Assembly: GCF_001625305.1 (NCBI RefSeq)
Contig: NW_017803943.1
Span: 2,215,481 to 2,279,480, forward strand
Reading direction: 5' to 3'
Length of the DNA: 64,000 bases
DNA from: Branchiostoma belcheri
Taxonomy: Eukaryota > Chordata > Leptocardii > Amphioxiformes > Branchiostomatidae
The number at the start of each line of letters is the position of its first letter. Within the stretch, counting starts at the first letter, position 1. Under the pieces are notes generated by a model, which ran no database searches, had not been told where the DNA came from, and saw nothing but the letters and a program-made list of their open reading frames with translations. The translations under genes were made by a program, and so were the position numbers. Shown piece after piece: positions 36,401 to 48,137 of this stretch.

Positions 36401-39280
36401 GTCAGGCATACTGTTTACATCAACCGATGCAGGTGCAGTAACAGCCTGTGTCTCTGGCACTCTACAGCTTTCCTCCTCTTCTTCCTCTAGTGAGGTTAAC
36501 GTATCGGTCGGGCTTGTACTCGTCTGTGCACTGAAAAAAGGGTCTGCATCTGAGAGTTCACCACCTGCTGGGCCGCCACTTTCTGGCTGGGTATTGCGTT
36601 CGTTGTCATTTTGAAGCGTTTGGTCTCCTGAAGGTTTGTCAAATTTTTGTTCCGTGCTTTCACCACCAGAAGTTGGTAGAAATAGAGTAACAGGTAGCTG
36701 TGAAACACCAGTCTTGGTTATGGACCCTTCTTGGCTGGACTTTTCCAAGACTTGTTCCAAGACTGTACCAGATTCAACAATCCCAGCTTCCTCTCTGCCT
36801 GCCTCCATCATGCTCTCGTTCCCAGAGTTCCCCAGACCGACACCATCCAACCCGAGGTATGCATCTATTTCTGCGTCGTCAAATTCACCCTCTACTTCTA
36901 CCTCTGGAGAAAAGCCTATCATTTTATTTCCAGCCCCTCCAAATCCTGTGCTGACCTGACTTTGTTCTACATAACTTGCATTCTCTACATTTTTCAATTC
37001 CTTGCTCCCAGCCTGTTCCAACTCAGAAGAACTTAAAACTTCTTCCTTCTGTTCAAAAACATTTCCTGTTACAGCAGCTTCCTCTTGCAGGTTTTTGTTG
37101 CTCTGCATGGACGTGGATGCCATTTCTGAGTTCTGACTTAAATCTGCAGTATTGCTATCGCCAACACTTCTCAGTGCACCATTGGAATGAACTGGCTCAC
37201 ATGATTTCTTATCTTCCAATACAACAGTTTCTCCAGTTTCTTGATGTCTTACAGGTACTACCATCACCTTACTGTCAGGTAACACTGCAGTCGGTTCCAA
37301 ACAGAGAAGGCTATCACTTGTATCAGTGGCTGTGACTGTTGGCTGACTATCCTCAACTGTTCTACCCATGTCCTCCTTGGGTACACTTGTTTCAGTCATG
37401 CTGTTTTCCCGTCCTTGTTCATGCAATTTTTCAGAGTCAGATTTGTTTCCCTTTTCATTTGCTTCTAGACTGTTTAGACCTGCTATCAGATTGCTATTTT
37501 TCATCTCATCTGTCTGACCACTTTTAGAGTTGGCAGTGTCAACGCTTTGTGTTTGGAGAGCAGAATTCACTTCAAGGTTGCCTCTAAAAGAAACTGCCAA
37601 CTGAGGACCCCCCTCTCCTACTGTGTTGACAGTGATAGGTGCAGATTCAGTGCTTGCATTCGGAGGTGTCTCCTTATCCTTTTTAAGAATCTGGGAAGTC
37701 ATCATATATTTGACTAACTCGTCGGCAGTCGCCTGTGCCTGGATGTTCGCTGTTACAGGCTTTGCAAGTCCTATGTTGGGATACATGCTTGCCTCTGTGC
37801 CACCAATCTCAGACGACATTGAAGCTACACCACCAGTTCCTACAGCCATTTGTAGCCCTGTAGTTGTTGGATACAAACTCTTCACACTACTGTTAATTCC
37901 AGCAGTGCCTTCGGTGGTAATATTGGCCATTTGGGCTAACGCTGCAGTTTGTGGGTATAACCCATCTCTGAGTCCACCAACGTTTGACTCTACGTTATGT
38001 TGTGTCAGGTCTGTTGTTGGATACAGGCTAGTAGTAGAAGCTGGAACAGAAGGATACATCCCTGTTGCTCCACCTACAACTGTGCCAGTGCTAGCACTAC
38101 TGACACCTTGCGTCAGTCCTGTTGATATAGGATATTGGTCAGGTTTAGCCATAGCTGTGCTCTTTGGGACCTGAGCTTCTGGAGTTGTTGTTAGGTTCAC
38201 TGGTGGCGATGACATTCTCCCAACACTGGGGTAGGCCCCTCCATGAAGGGACATGGGTGGTAGAGTGTTGTGTGACACTGAAGGCTGGATCTGGCTGTCT
38301 GGTATTGACCCAAGAAGGTGGGCATCAGGTTGTCTGACACCTTGTGACACAACTGGGAGAGGGTGGGGGGTTGGACCTCCGGCTGCTGGATAGCTGTTCA
38401 ACCCTGCCTGATGGTGGAAACTGCTGTCTGCTCCATGTGGTTGGTAACTGCCCATCGGTGGCTGTGTTGGAAAGCTGTTCACAGGATAGCTGTTCTGCTG
38501 TCCTGCGACTGTTTGGTAGCTGCTCAGAGCTTGCTGTTCCTGAAGTTTATTCAACGATATTTGACCTTGACCTGGCTGTTCTTGATATCCATGGAAAGTG
38601 CCTGCTATGGTTGTCTGATAGTTTGTTGCAATCCCTGTCTGTGATTGGTAATTGCCTGCATTAATAGATGGTCCCAAATGCTGGCCTGTTGGGCCATTCA
38701 CATCTGGCTGTCTTGGATATCCCTTTACTTGAGCACCATAGCTTGCCATTGTATTGTCCCTACCACCACTATAGTTCCCACCATTGTACACAGCGCCCCC
38801 GGTGGGCTGCTGCGGTACTGCAGCAGGGTGGTAATGGGGGCTAGCTCCTGTAGTGACAGGGTAGAAGCCTGCTAGACTGGTGTCAGGTTGGCTGGGGACT
38901 GAGGTTTGTGGAGTTGGCTTGGCTGTAGTAAAGTCTACACCTTGCCCGAGCTGGAAATCTGTAGAGATACAGGTTAGTAGGTACAATCTTTCACGTAACT
39001 CATACTGTAATTTTAGTAAATGCATTTATCTTTTCACTGCAGTTATTTTATTTTATAGTAGGAGTGAAAGGGAGGTTTTCAACAGTACAACTATATTATA
39101 CACATAAATATAAAATAATGATATTTGTATCAAATATGCACAATACCCGATATATATACAAGTTCCAGTCTTAAACCAAAAATACCTGTTGGTAAAATTA
39201 TTCCCCATACCTTCATTTCTTTCAAACTCGTCTAGGACATTGTCCAAATCGTTTGCTGCAGCAAAGAAGGACTGCTCCAT
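27403..39280 (-). CDS. ZFYVE9: ZFYVE9/SARA: FYVE-domain Smad anchor for receptor activation
   Basis: Exons: 39280-39211, 38958-35575, 35127-34900, 34452-34264, 33829-33594, 33271-33115, 32699-32577, 31990-31826, 31448-31224, 30906-30824, 30511-30407, 30040-29809, 29230-29068, 28746-28620, 28242-28090, 27564-27403. Total 5802 bases, 1933 aa, all phases closing. The start [20 protein letters not shown] resembles vertebrate SARA. The 3.4-kb exon encodes a long low-complexity region. FYVE finger at residues ~1164-1226 ([16 protein letters not shown]), which binds PI3P on early endosomes. Smad-binding domain at ~1248-1268 ([20 protein letters not shown]). Residues ~1440-1933 are the conserved SARA/endofin C-terminal region ([20 protein letters not shown]). 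It presents Smad2/3 to TGF-beta/activin receptors. Longer than human SARA (about 1425 aa) because of the big exon. ZFYVE16 is the paralogue; the Smad-binding motif favours ZFYVE9. Confidence 0.93.
27767..27910 (+). mobile_element. tRNA-derived SINE
   Basis: A degraded tRNA head (GTGACATAACGACAGAGCAT, then a stem TTGG/CCAA with loop CTCAGAA, then GGTTCCGGGTTCGAATCC as B box) is followed by ACCTTGTGCCCTCAGG and an A-rich end. The D and T stems do not pair properly, so it is not a working tRNA gene. A reverse-orientation relative is at about 40295-40380. Confidence 0.55.
27928..28012 (-). repeat. ZFYVE9: Partial copy of SARA exon 28242-28090, donor half
   Basis: The plus-strand words CACCTCGTCCCTGTCTATGT and GGGAGTCCAGGTGCTGCACC occur here and in the true exon. 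The copy contains the exon's last ~80 bases and the GTGAGG donor but no acceptor side, so it cannot be an independent internal exon as it stands. Confidence 0.75.
28318..28372 (-). repeat. ZFYVE9: Partial copy of SARA exon 28242-28090, acceptor half
   Basis: CTCCATGGGCTCACAATGCG, then GCATGGAGTCCTGGGGAGG, matches the exon's 5' end with its acceptor. It lies upstream of the real exon in the gene's sense. Together with 27928-28012, remnants of this exon sit on both sides of it. Confidence 0.6.
29231..29278 (-). CDS. ZFYVE9: In-frame 48-base duplicated acceptor segment of SARA
   Basis: Two acceptors precede exon 29230-29068: one cuts at 29230, the other at 29278. Each is followed by bases encoding DGVMVQIL. 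Use of the upstream site keeps the frame and adds 16 residues (second copy of DGVMVQIL plus SFPMLYPL). Whether it is used is unknown. Confidence 0.5.
29369..29501. mobile_element. Foldback element (GGGTGAGCGACAACAGCCA arms)
   Basis: Left arm GGGTGAGCGACAACAGCC then AAGATTCAAATTC; right arm GAATCCTGGCTGTTGTTGCT then CACCC. In a SARA intron. No reading frame. Confidence 0.5.
29607..29712 (-). repeat. ZFYVE9: Partial copy of SARA exon 30040-29809, donor half
   Basis: TTCAGCTTACCCTC then ACAATACTGGACTTCCCCCT, CAGCCCGGCTGTTGTCT and CGTTGAACACGATGAAGCTG repeat the 3' part of the true exon with its donor. The acceptor side is missing. It lies 195 bases downstream of the true donor in the gene's sense. 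Confidence 0.75.
32055..32235 (-). repeat. ZFYVE9: Partial copy of SARA exon 31990-31826, acceptor half
   Basis: The copy contains an acceptor, then [20 protein letters not shown] with QDEVVIL, after which homology stops without a usable donor. The upstream intron is also copied (GGTACAATGTAAGGCTAAGT). The real exon at 31990 continues into [20 protein letters not shown]. Confidence 0.8.
34549..34742. mobile_element. Foldback repeat (TGTCACCTTCTTCAGG family)
   Basis: Inverted arms: TTTATTCAGCCAATGG, CCTGTCACCTTCTTCAGG, TGACTGGTTCACA, and their complements. A second foldback copy is at about 59093-59262. Halves lie at about 46650-46770 and 56430-56510, with smaller pieces near 45540, 56730, 58880 and 31685. 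In intron or UTR each time. Confidence 0.6.
35838..35992 (-). repeat. ZFYVE9: 24-base coding repeat, HTQQPxG/S units in SARA
   Basis: About six to seven tandem copies encode [24 protein letters not shown]-type octapeptides at residues ~1012-1064 of SARA, a little before the FYVE finger. The frame is kept throughout. A likely disordered spacer of variable length. Confidence 0.85.
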
Positions 39281-40900
39281 TTTGAAGGTCTTTGGTGGCT
39301 CCCCTTTCAATCACTTGGCTGTAGTGGGAAATCTGGAAACAATCAGCAAAAGGGGTTACCGTATGCCAAATGCATGAAATGTGTGAAGGAAAAAACACTG
39401 TAAACCAACAGCACATGTGCATGGTAAATGTATACAAAAATATAAAAGAGGGTCTGCATGGGGGACCCTGGCAATGTACATGTTAATCTAGGAGGGCAAA
39501 CAACACTTGATGGTAAATCCTGATTCCAGAAAGGCCAGCAATGCTTAGTGTTAAATTACTAGTTAGTTATTCTTGTGTAAGGCTCGGGGCTTGAAATAAT
39601 TTTTTCCCGCATACTAAATGTGATTTACATACTAGTAGTATTATGTTTTTGTGGTATTTTTTCTTGGGTCCCATGTTTTAACTTGAGGAAAACGCATTAC
39701 TGGGTAAGAGCTAAAAACACCGACCACTAGAAACACCGGCAAAAACATGTGCATAATCACCAAACCAGACCTTTCTGTCTTTCATCTGCAAGTCACCCAC
39801 CATAGTCCATAGTAAATCCATAAACAGTAGGCATAATAGAAATGCCACCATATTGATTTTGTGGTGGCTGACTTATGTACATTTCATTTTGTATCAGGCA
39901 CGACTGACCTATGGACCTGATAGTAATAAAAAACCTCCTGAATTGTTCTGTTCATTAAATATTTTTTAGTGCTCTGGTAAATGATATCATATTCAGTCAG
40001 AAAGCCATATCCATTTCTAGTTCTTCCAAAATGCATAACCGACAAATCGCCTTTACAGATTACGCGTAACACAACCGTTTTGTACAAGCTGTGTATTTAC
40101 CACTCACGCTGGTCAGGAAGGACCTCTACTCTTTTCCATAAGTGTGGTGGGATCTTTAACGTGCTCGAAATGTGACTCTCCTTAAACCAGCTTTATATCT
40201 CATCCGACAGGACGGTCCTAACCTAAGCTAGGTACTAGTTCTGTACTAATTTTCACCTGAGTCCAGTGAGGAGAAAATTAAACGGTTACTTACAAAGAGT
40301 CTTTCTCAAGGACACAACACTGGGGCCTGCAGGCTTGGGATTCGAACCCAGAACCTTCAGACCATAACCACAAGAACACTTTCTTCTATGGCGATTTCTG
40401 AATTTCTCTTTCACGTCAAAGAACCATAACTGGCCTGCGTTGTAACTAATTTTATTGGTCCACAAAAAAATTATTGCAAACCGTACGCCGAATTGGTCAC
40501 GTATTACAATTCACAAATCTATATCAAAGGGACTTCACTTACAAGCTACACGTTGTTGATCGCGGTATGAAAATTGTTGGCGTCAAATACTCGAGGAAAA
40601 TAACACAAAGTTATTCCTACAATCATGTGAAGATGAATCATCTAAATGGAAAAACGACCTGAACATGAAACCAACATAATTTTTCACCTGTTCAATTTTT
40701 GTAGCCTTCCCTATAAATCGTTTATTTCCTGAATTTCTCCGATTCTAGCCACGAATCTACTGCAGTGGGTTCTGGTAGATCTGATAATACTATCACAAGC
40801 GGTGAATCTCACCTGATTTCTTGTTTTCTGTCGCCAATTTTGTCAAACCAGGAAGAAACTGTCCTCTCCGGAAATAGTCGTCGCCATCTTAGCCGTATTG
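39281..40900 (-). other. ZFYVE9: SARA 5' UTR exons and first intron
   Basis: The coding start exon extends to its acceptor at 39332. Upstream, a donor (CAG|GTGAGA) at 40813/40812 closes a probable non-coding first exon of about 40813-40900. The intron 39333-40812 holds SINE-like sequence. The transcription start is not determined. Confidence 0.5.
40295..40380 (-). mobile_element. tRNA-derived SINE remnant, reverse orientation
   Basis: On the minus strand GGTTATGGTCTGAAGGTTCT then GGGTTCGAATCCC resembles tRNA anticodon and T arms, followed by GTGTTGTGTCCTTGAGAAAG, a tail seen in similar pieces near 46265, 31615 and 305. Confidence 0.5.
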
Positions 40901-41284
40901 AACGGAGCATGCGCGGAACGTGTACCAGGCACCGCGGCCTTTGACCCGACAAATTAGCTCATTTACAAACCAGGTAAAATAAAATAACCTTGAATTTTAT
41001 ACCTATATCTGTATGTCTTGAAAATATTCTAAGCAGCAATTATCAAATATTTCTATATATTCAAGTCTGGGTAGAGAATATTTCGTCGATTTTCTGCTCA
41101 AAACAAATATTTTGAAAAGCCTGTAGAATTTTACGTACCTATTTCATAATGGTTGCATCCAATATCAAAGTCCCAGTGCTTGCTTTGAAGTTTACTGTGA
41201 CAAGTACTAGTATGTGTCCCATGATTGGCGAACATAAAATTGCGTAACATTGAGTAAACATCACGCAACTGAACAAGACAACAC
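40901..41284. promoter_or_regulatory. Shared divergent promoter region, SARA and ERI3
   Basis: SARA (minus) and ERI3 (plus) start less than 400 bases apart, with no other feature between. A bidirectional promoter is inferred from spacing; no TATA box or other motif is claimed. Confidence 0.4.
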
Positions 41285-43817
41285 ATGGAAACGTCTTTCC
41301 TTGCGGTGACAAGACAATTTCTCCTGCCCACAGTATTGAGAACTCTTTGTATTCGTCGTTTCATGGCGTATAAAAACTCACCTAGTGCCAGTGCCAGTAC
41401 CCCCATCCCAAGTGGCAAAGGGACGGGGATCCAACCTCAGGGATTTGACTACTTCCTGGTTTTAGATTTCGAGGCAACATGCGATAACAAAACAACACCC
41501 AAACCACAGGTGAGTCAAACTCTTGATTTTTGACGAATATTAAAATAATGAAGATGGGAAAAAATTAAATTATATCAAGGAGGTTAAATATCATTATCAG
41601 TGTTGGTAGAAACAAGGAGGTTGAAATACTAAATCAACTAAATCAATATTGCTAAAAAAAAAGAATTTCATTTGTAATTACCAACTCCATTGTCGTATAG
41701 TAGTGACGTGAAACCAATAGTTATAGTTGTTACATATATGTTATAAATTTGGGTAAGACTCATATCAAGGAGCTTCAACAACATGATAGAACGTGCATGG
41801 ACTGATCCTTGAACATTGAACCTTGAACGTGGACATCAGCAATGTCATCACAGGGAACAATGAGTTCTTTGGGAACAATGGGAACTGATCCATTGTGTAA
41901 TTAGATATTACAGTCAAAGATCATTTGTGATGTCATGTTTTATATGATATTATATTAGGACAATTTGATATTTTTTGCTTTACAGGAAATTATAGAGTTC
42001 CCAGTGCTGAAGGTTTCTGGGAAAACGTTTGAGACAGAAGCGACGTTTCACACCTATGTCCAGCCTGAGGCCCACCCCCAGCTGACCCCCTTCTGTACCG
42101 AGCTGACCGGCATCATACAGGACATGGTGGACGGACAGCCAACTCTCACACAGACACTTAAGGTGTGAGAGTAACATACTGTACAAAAATAGCCTGGGTG
42201 CCAGACTCACGGCACACTAGAACGATATACAGTGTGCACTGGCACCCAGGCTGACGGTACATCTGAAAATGCTTGCTGTGTTTCTATTTTCCTAGTCTTC
42301 ACAGTGACCTCTACATTGCAAAGTCATGACGACACAAATATGTGTTGTCTTGGAGTTGCATTGTACATGTGTTACTATGGTTGTTTCAACATTCCTGGCA
42401 AAGACACTCTTTTCCATTCTATCACAAAATTATACCCCACAAATGTGAATGAATTAACTTTATAGTTAAGTATATGACAGTGACCGGCACCATGAAAAAC
42501 TACTACTGAAACTTGACTTACTAGTATTCTTTACCTGTCCACTGCAGGACTTTGACATCTGGATGTGTGAACAAGGTCTGCTGACACCTGGAGTCTCCTC
42601 TGTGTTTGTCACCTGTGGTGACTGGGACCTCAGAACAATGTAGGCTGAAGTGTAACCATTTACTGGCCAGGTTACATTATTCTGCTGCTTTGAAAAACAT
42701 TTCTTTTTATATATAGTAATTGAGTTTGTCTGAGCTTAATTGGTTCAAAATTGCTTTTCAGTCTTCCCCAGATTATAGTGTCAAACAAATGACGGTACAT
42801 GTATGTTGACTTTCCTTCCCCAGGCTTCCGTCACAGTGCAGTTATCTCAACACCCCTGTCCCTTCCTACTTCAGACAATGGATCAACATAAAGAAGGTAA
42901 GTTATGTATAATGATGCTTTTCTGAATGATAGAGAAATTGCTTCCATGTGCAGCATTTTGTGTCCATATTTGCTTTAATTTTCAAGCTCCTTGGTACTTG
43001 AAACTGAATGGACCGACTGAATTGCACCTATATTTTAAGAAATATCTTGTATGATCGACTTTGTCATGAGTGCTCTGTTCTTTCAATGAATGAGACGCGT
43101 AAGTGAGACTAGTAAATATTAGGAAGTGTTGAAAACAGTGTTGGCATTACTGTATGATTTACAGATTCTAACTTAATGATGTTTTTTTTTTTTTACTTCT
43201 CCAGTCCTACAGTCAGGTGACAGGCCACTGGGGGAAGGGCATGATGGGAATGTTGAGAAATCTGGAGTTACAGCATCAAGGCAGACACCATAGTGGGATA
43301 GGTAAGGAACTCTATCTGTAACAGGGGAGTGAAAGGGGCCAAGTAAAGAAGTGGAAACTGAAGTGGTATGGGCATGTGCCACGGTCATCAGGACTACCCA
43401 AAACCATCACGCAAGGAACAGTTCAGGGAGGAAGGAAGAGATCTGGATTAGGGGTAGGATATGGAAAAGATGGGAAGATAATATCAGAGAATGGACAGGT
43501 ACGGTACTAAGTGAAAAATTAAGAACAGAAACCCGAGAAGGGTAAAGAAAACTCGTTGGTAGATCATCTGTGGTGCCCCAACAGTCAAATTATTAGACTC
43601 TAAGAAATAGATGAAATGGGAGACATACATATAATCTTCTGAGTGATTTTTGAGATTTCAAGCTATTGCCAAAAGCCTATAGATACAGAAAATCTACAAA
43701 GTGTGATAAAATTACATAATGCTGTTTTATTTTTCAGATGACTGCCAGAATATTGCAAGAATTCTGAGAGAACTGGCAAGAAGAGGAGGGTTTTTTCAAG
43801 TTACCAGCAGGAGATGA
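41285..43817 (+). CDS. ERI3: ERI3-type 3'-5' exoribonuclease (DEDDh)
   Basis: Exons: 41285-41509, 41986-42162, 42548-42639, 42824-42896, 43205-43301, 43738-43817; 744 bases, 247 aa, phases closing. Catalytic residues visible: D61 and E63 in FDYFLVLDFEATCD, D159/D161 in TCGDWDLR, H218 and D222/D223 in RHHSGIDDC. The text EIIEFPVLKVSGKTFETEAT and PFCTELTGIIQDMVDGQP follows human ERI3 more closely than ERI1 or ERI2. The family trims 3' ends of RNA in an Mg-dependent reaction; ERI3's own substrate is not settled here. The first ~27 residues are basic/hydrophobic and might act as a targeting sequence; an internal ATG (MAYKNS) at codon 27 is an alternative start. Conserved exon structure and all catalytic residues argue for a working gene. 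Confidence 0.93.
43325..43605 (+). mobile_element. 3' fragment of a LINE in ERI3 intron 5
   Basis: The translation has KWKLKWYGHVPRSSGLPKTI, then QGTVQGGRKR, RWEDNIREWTG and a VVRSSVVPQ-like end across frames. This resembles the C-terminal end of invertebrate non-LTR reverse transcriptases (RRLRWYGHV..., W-x-DNI-x-EW). 5' truncated and frameshifted. Confidence 0.6.
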
Positions 43818-44061
43818 AATAGAATGATGATACAGATACTTACTGACCAATCTAATTATGTGCAAGCACTTTCACAATCTACTTAACACAATGCAAGCTA
43901 TGTCAAAATGAATAGTATTTTCTTCAGTGCATTTTTACCTTTGCCTAGAAGGTTATGTTGTTACAAATTATGGTATACATGATTAAAGTAAATTAAAATT
44001 GTATAAAATCATTTACTGAAGATGTATAGATTGCCTTGTACCAAAGACAACTTCATATTGC

Positions 44062-44067
44062 AATAAA
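44062..44067 (+). terminator. ERI3 polyadenylation signal
   Basis: AATAAA about 245 bases after the ERI3 stop, the first canonical signal in the right orientation. Confidence 0.55.
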
Positions 44068-44776
44068 TTATTGGGGATTAAAAGAGGCTGCCTTTCATCA
44101 TGTTTACTATATCACAAGATTTAAAATCATGATTTTTGCATGTATTATAAGCAGAACTTTGTGTTCTGTAAAGGCCATGAACCAGTGTTAGGCACAGGTT
44201 GACAACTGCACTAATAACCTGCATATGCCTGTGTTTATCCCAAACATTCATTTGCAAAGAAAACAAAATAAGCAAAGTGTTAATTGCTGGTGAAGTCTGT
44301 ACATGTAAATTCTATTTTGCCATACACACATTCAAGTCTGAAATTGCTCTCTGTATGGGTAGGCTGTATAAATACTATGTCAGCAACATAAAACAATCAA
44401 TGGCTCTTTTCTGTACACATACATTGTACTTTCCACAACTTAGACTTGATTCACTGGTCTTCTTGGCCATTACTCTAAGTACTTAAACAGTAAAGAGTAA
44501 CTTACAGTTAAAATATTTCTCAACGTATTCCACTTCCCAAGGAGGACAAGAATTACTTCAAGACAATAAATCTACTGCTACCTCTGCTCTTCTATATACA
44601 GACATCTACAGCTCAATTTCAGGCTAATTTCTTTGTTTTCAGATTTGCCTGCTCCATTTTTTTCTGATTTGCAAAAAGAAAAAAAAAGTCATGTCTTTGG
44701 TATTTCTTTGCTTTCAGTGACCTGTTTAATACAGCTTTAGACTCTAGTTGATCTCATTTTGAATCTTCTACAGCTT

Positions 44777-47700
44777 TCATAACTCTCCTGAATCATGTTT
44801 CAGACCTCCCTCCATTGGTGGTTTTGTTTCACTTGTCTCTGGTTTGTCGTCTTCAGACTCAGCAGTGGCATTTTGTGTCTCAGACTCTTCATTTTTCTTG
44901 TTCTTCTTCTTGCCCTTCTTCTTCTTCTTTTTCTTCTTGGTCCCATCCGGGTCCTCTGGGTCTCCTGTGTCCCCCTTCCTCCCTTTCCAAGTTTCAGCCA
45001 GGCATTCTGGGAAGGAGGAAAGTGTTGTATGATAATCAATGACACAACAATCTCAATTTCTAGAAAATCCTCAGTCTGATGTTACTCAAGAAACAGTCTG
45101 TAGAGTCAAAGGAATTAGGGGAAAATTTTGCATGGTTAGACTGACATGAAGGTCAAATTGGTCTCTCCCTGCTAGCTGAGAAAAACTTAGTAAAAGTGGC
45201 AGAAGTGAGGGGGAATGGTGTAACCACAGACTGACAGGAAGGTCAAATTGGAGGTTAAAATGGTCTCCCAACAGGCTGTGAGGATATGAATAAAACAAGA
45301 ATTTCACAACACTTAAGGGAAGTGTGATTTCTTGTTTCTTTTCGAAAGAATGCTCTCTACAAAGCCAGACATACCAGTTTCCTTCCTCCCGAGAACAGTG
45401 TCCTCACAGAAGTGTTTTAGGAGGGACTTCTCCCCCTGCAGGTTGTAGTACCAGTTCTCAATCTCCTCTTCATGACTCTCAAGCATCGACTCACACTGAA
45501 GAACAAAGGCAGAAACAATCTTTCAGATGCTGTGAATAGTTTCATCAGGCTAGCAAGAGACAGTATAAAAAGGTTCTTTATTCAACAACTTAATTCAAAA
45601 CAAGAGGCAAGTAGTACAGTCTACCCTGTGTACCAGGACAATGGGAATTGAACCTGTATTGAACCCAGGAAGCCAGCTTACAAAAAAATGTAACATCCTA
45701 ACTGCTAGGATCATCAAATCCTCACCTGTTTTTTCATGACTGTCACCTCAGCTGAAGGCGTGTCCCACATGTCATAGGGAATTCCAAGTTCAACCTGGGC
45801 AAAGAAAATAAAACATTATCCATACAATATTAATGTACATACTGCTTTCTCTGCTTAGCAAGAGTAAAGGAGTTATACTTATATACACACCACTATACCA
45901 GTGACAACAATGGAAACGTATACTGTATAATAAAATCTAAAACAGACCTTGACCCCTTTGTTGACTAGCCCATGCAGTGTTTGGAAAGTTTCGCTCATGC
46001 CCTTGGCGTAACGGTTGCTCCCGTCTCGCTCGGCGTGCACGTTGTACTCCAGGATCCGCTCACAAATATCATCCATGGCCTCTACCAGACGCAGCTCACT
46101 GTAGGCAGAACCATAACCATTGAGAAGAGATCTTGTCGACCAATAGGTATACAGCATGGTGTAGCATTGAATGGCCAAGCTTAAGTGGCTATAGGCTGGC
46201 GAACTCAAGATAAAGAAGTCAAGGGGTCAATCCCTGGCATTCCTGGCTGGACTTTGTGTACTTGGGAAAGGCACAACACACAACTTTCACTGACTCACAA
46301 GGTAAAAAAAATCAAGCCAGTAGCTGTTGGCATCTAATTTCCTGTGTCTGACCTTTTGTACTAATCGTCTGTACTTTGAAAATTATCTCAGTCTCTCTTG
46401 TCACTCAGCTGTACAGGCAGCTAAACACACAAGCAAACACGCAAAGAAATACACCTGGTCCAGTTTTCACAAGGTAAAAAAAGCTGAGACATACGAGGTG
46501 TGGTAGTTGATCTTCTTCTTCCTCTCTCCCCTGTCCAGTATCTGGCCCAGCTCAATCTGTTCTTTAGACCTGCCTGTCTCATCCAGTCGGTGTTCCAACT
46601 CAACCGTCAGGTACTTGCAAACTGGGAGGAGACATAATTTTGTGAATAATTTCATCAGGTTGGCAAGAGACTGTGTAAGGTTTTTATTCAACAACCAGTA
46701 GGTTTTCATACTGGTATCCTACGTACGTTTGGGTGACCACCTGTCACCTTCTTCAGGGCAATTTTCAATTTAACGTTATATAAATTTTATCATACATAGT
46801 AACCTGAAACTGTCTACATGGGAAACCTACATGTTTAAAGAGTAACTTTTTTTAATGTTTTCACAATGTGGTCCTAATGTTTATACATTGAAGCACCTGA
46901 TAATAATTAGTCTGGCCCTGGTACCAAGCATGAAAACATTGATTATTATAAAATAATGTTTGGAACTTACAAACAAAAACAGATTTTAGATAACAGAAGC
47001 ATTACAGAAACACAATAAGAGAAATTATGATACATGTATATTATAACGTTAAATCGTTGAAATGAAACCATTGGGCAGCCATGTTGCTTTGTATGAATAC
47101 TATGATTTGTCTACAGTCTAGTGTTGGATGTTTTAAACATTAGAAGGTAGACCAATCAGCTAGGGCCACAGCTGCAACTACCTCAGGCCTGCAGTACTTT
47201 ATCCATGTAAAGTCTTGAACCAATACAAGTTGGATAATGTCTTGGCCACTGTACAATAAGTAAACATTCAATTTCAAACTGACAGCTTAGGGACAAATGG
47301 AATTAACTGAAATGATCATTCCCTTGTATCATAGCCTTAAATTCAACAGAATTACATACAACTTTAAATGACAACAAACCCAAAAACTTACTTTGAAAAA
47401 TAATTTATATCTTACAAATAGAGAAGTGAAAGTGGTAATTTCATCGCACTAGAAGCTTTTTGGCAACGTTTTTGGGAATGACCTGGCTGACATTCCTTGT
47501 CTAGCTCTGGATTTGCCGTCTGGCGGTGAAACTATACGCCTCTTTAAATTCCCATCCACCATAGGGTAAAAACACGTGCAGTTTGGTAGCACCGCCCGCC
47601 TAAGGAATCAACCAATCACGACTCTCCACCTCAAGACATTGAGAATTTGAGACTAGGGGCAGATCACAAACATGGGCACCGCTATACTGTATTACTACCG

Positions 47701-48137
47701 GTCTACTTAATATCGGTCTACAAGCCATTTTCCCCTTAACCTTTTTCATAGGACTAAAAGGAGGTAGAAAGTAGCATATTGTAGCATATTTCGAGCAAAA
47801 TAAAACGAAACGAAACCAAGGACGACGAAACAAAGCATATCAGCTGCAAGGTCGCGATCAAAGAAATATGTTGATGCCCACACAAAAATACAACTACGCC
47901 TTCACTTGTCTTCTTAGTTGTATTAGATATTGTTCATAACATGGAGACATAAAAATTAGGATTACGGATTCCACCTAAAACATTGTGAAAGTCTTTCTTA
48001 CCTTCGCATTTGGTGGGCAGTCTATCGGGCCCATCCAGAGGACCGTGCGCTGTCACCTCAGTCCCTCGGTGGGTCAGCACGACCAGCGCCGAGAGGACGA
48101 ACAACAGCGTCTCGATACTTCTCCGGTGCCGAGCCAT
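44777..48137 (-). CDS. CNPY3: Canopy family ER co-chaperone (CNPY3/CNPY4-like)
   Basis: Exons: 48137-48002, 46621-46495, 46098-45948, 45794-45726, 45495-45375, 45006-44777; 834 bases, 277 aa, phases closing. The N-terminus [20 protein letters not shown] is a signal peptide. The saposin-like canopy fold follows, with cysteines in [47 protein letters not shown] and ECLAETW. Signature [20 protein letters not shown] matches CNPY3/4. The C-terminus is a run of eight lysines, an acidic tail and a final SGEL that resembles the KDEL-type ending of CNPY3 (PDEL), consistent with ER residence. Vertebrate CNPY3 helps fold Toll-like receptors with GRP94; a similar role is inferred. CNPY3 and CNPY4 cannot be separated by eye. 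Confidence 0.9.
46622..48001 (-). other. Canopy first intron
   Basis: AT-rich, non-coding. The part nearest exon 2 (about 46650-46770) is a half copy of the CTTCTTCAGG foldback family. Nothing else recognised. Confidence 0.6.

Noticed and set aside
37623-38174. Plus-strand 183-codon open frame inside the SARA big exon
   Set aside because: Antisense shadow of a long, low-complexity coding exon; no domain or splice support.
41100-41420. Minus-strand frame 41131-41418 overlapping ERI3 exon 1
   Set aside because: Opposite-strand shadow of the conserved ERI3 first exon.
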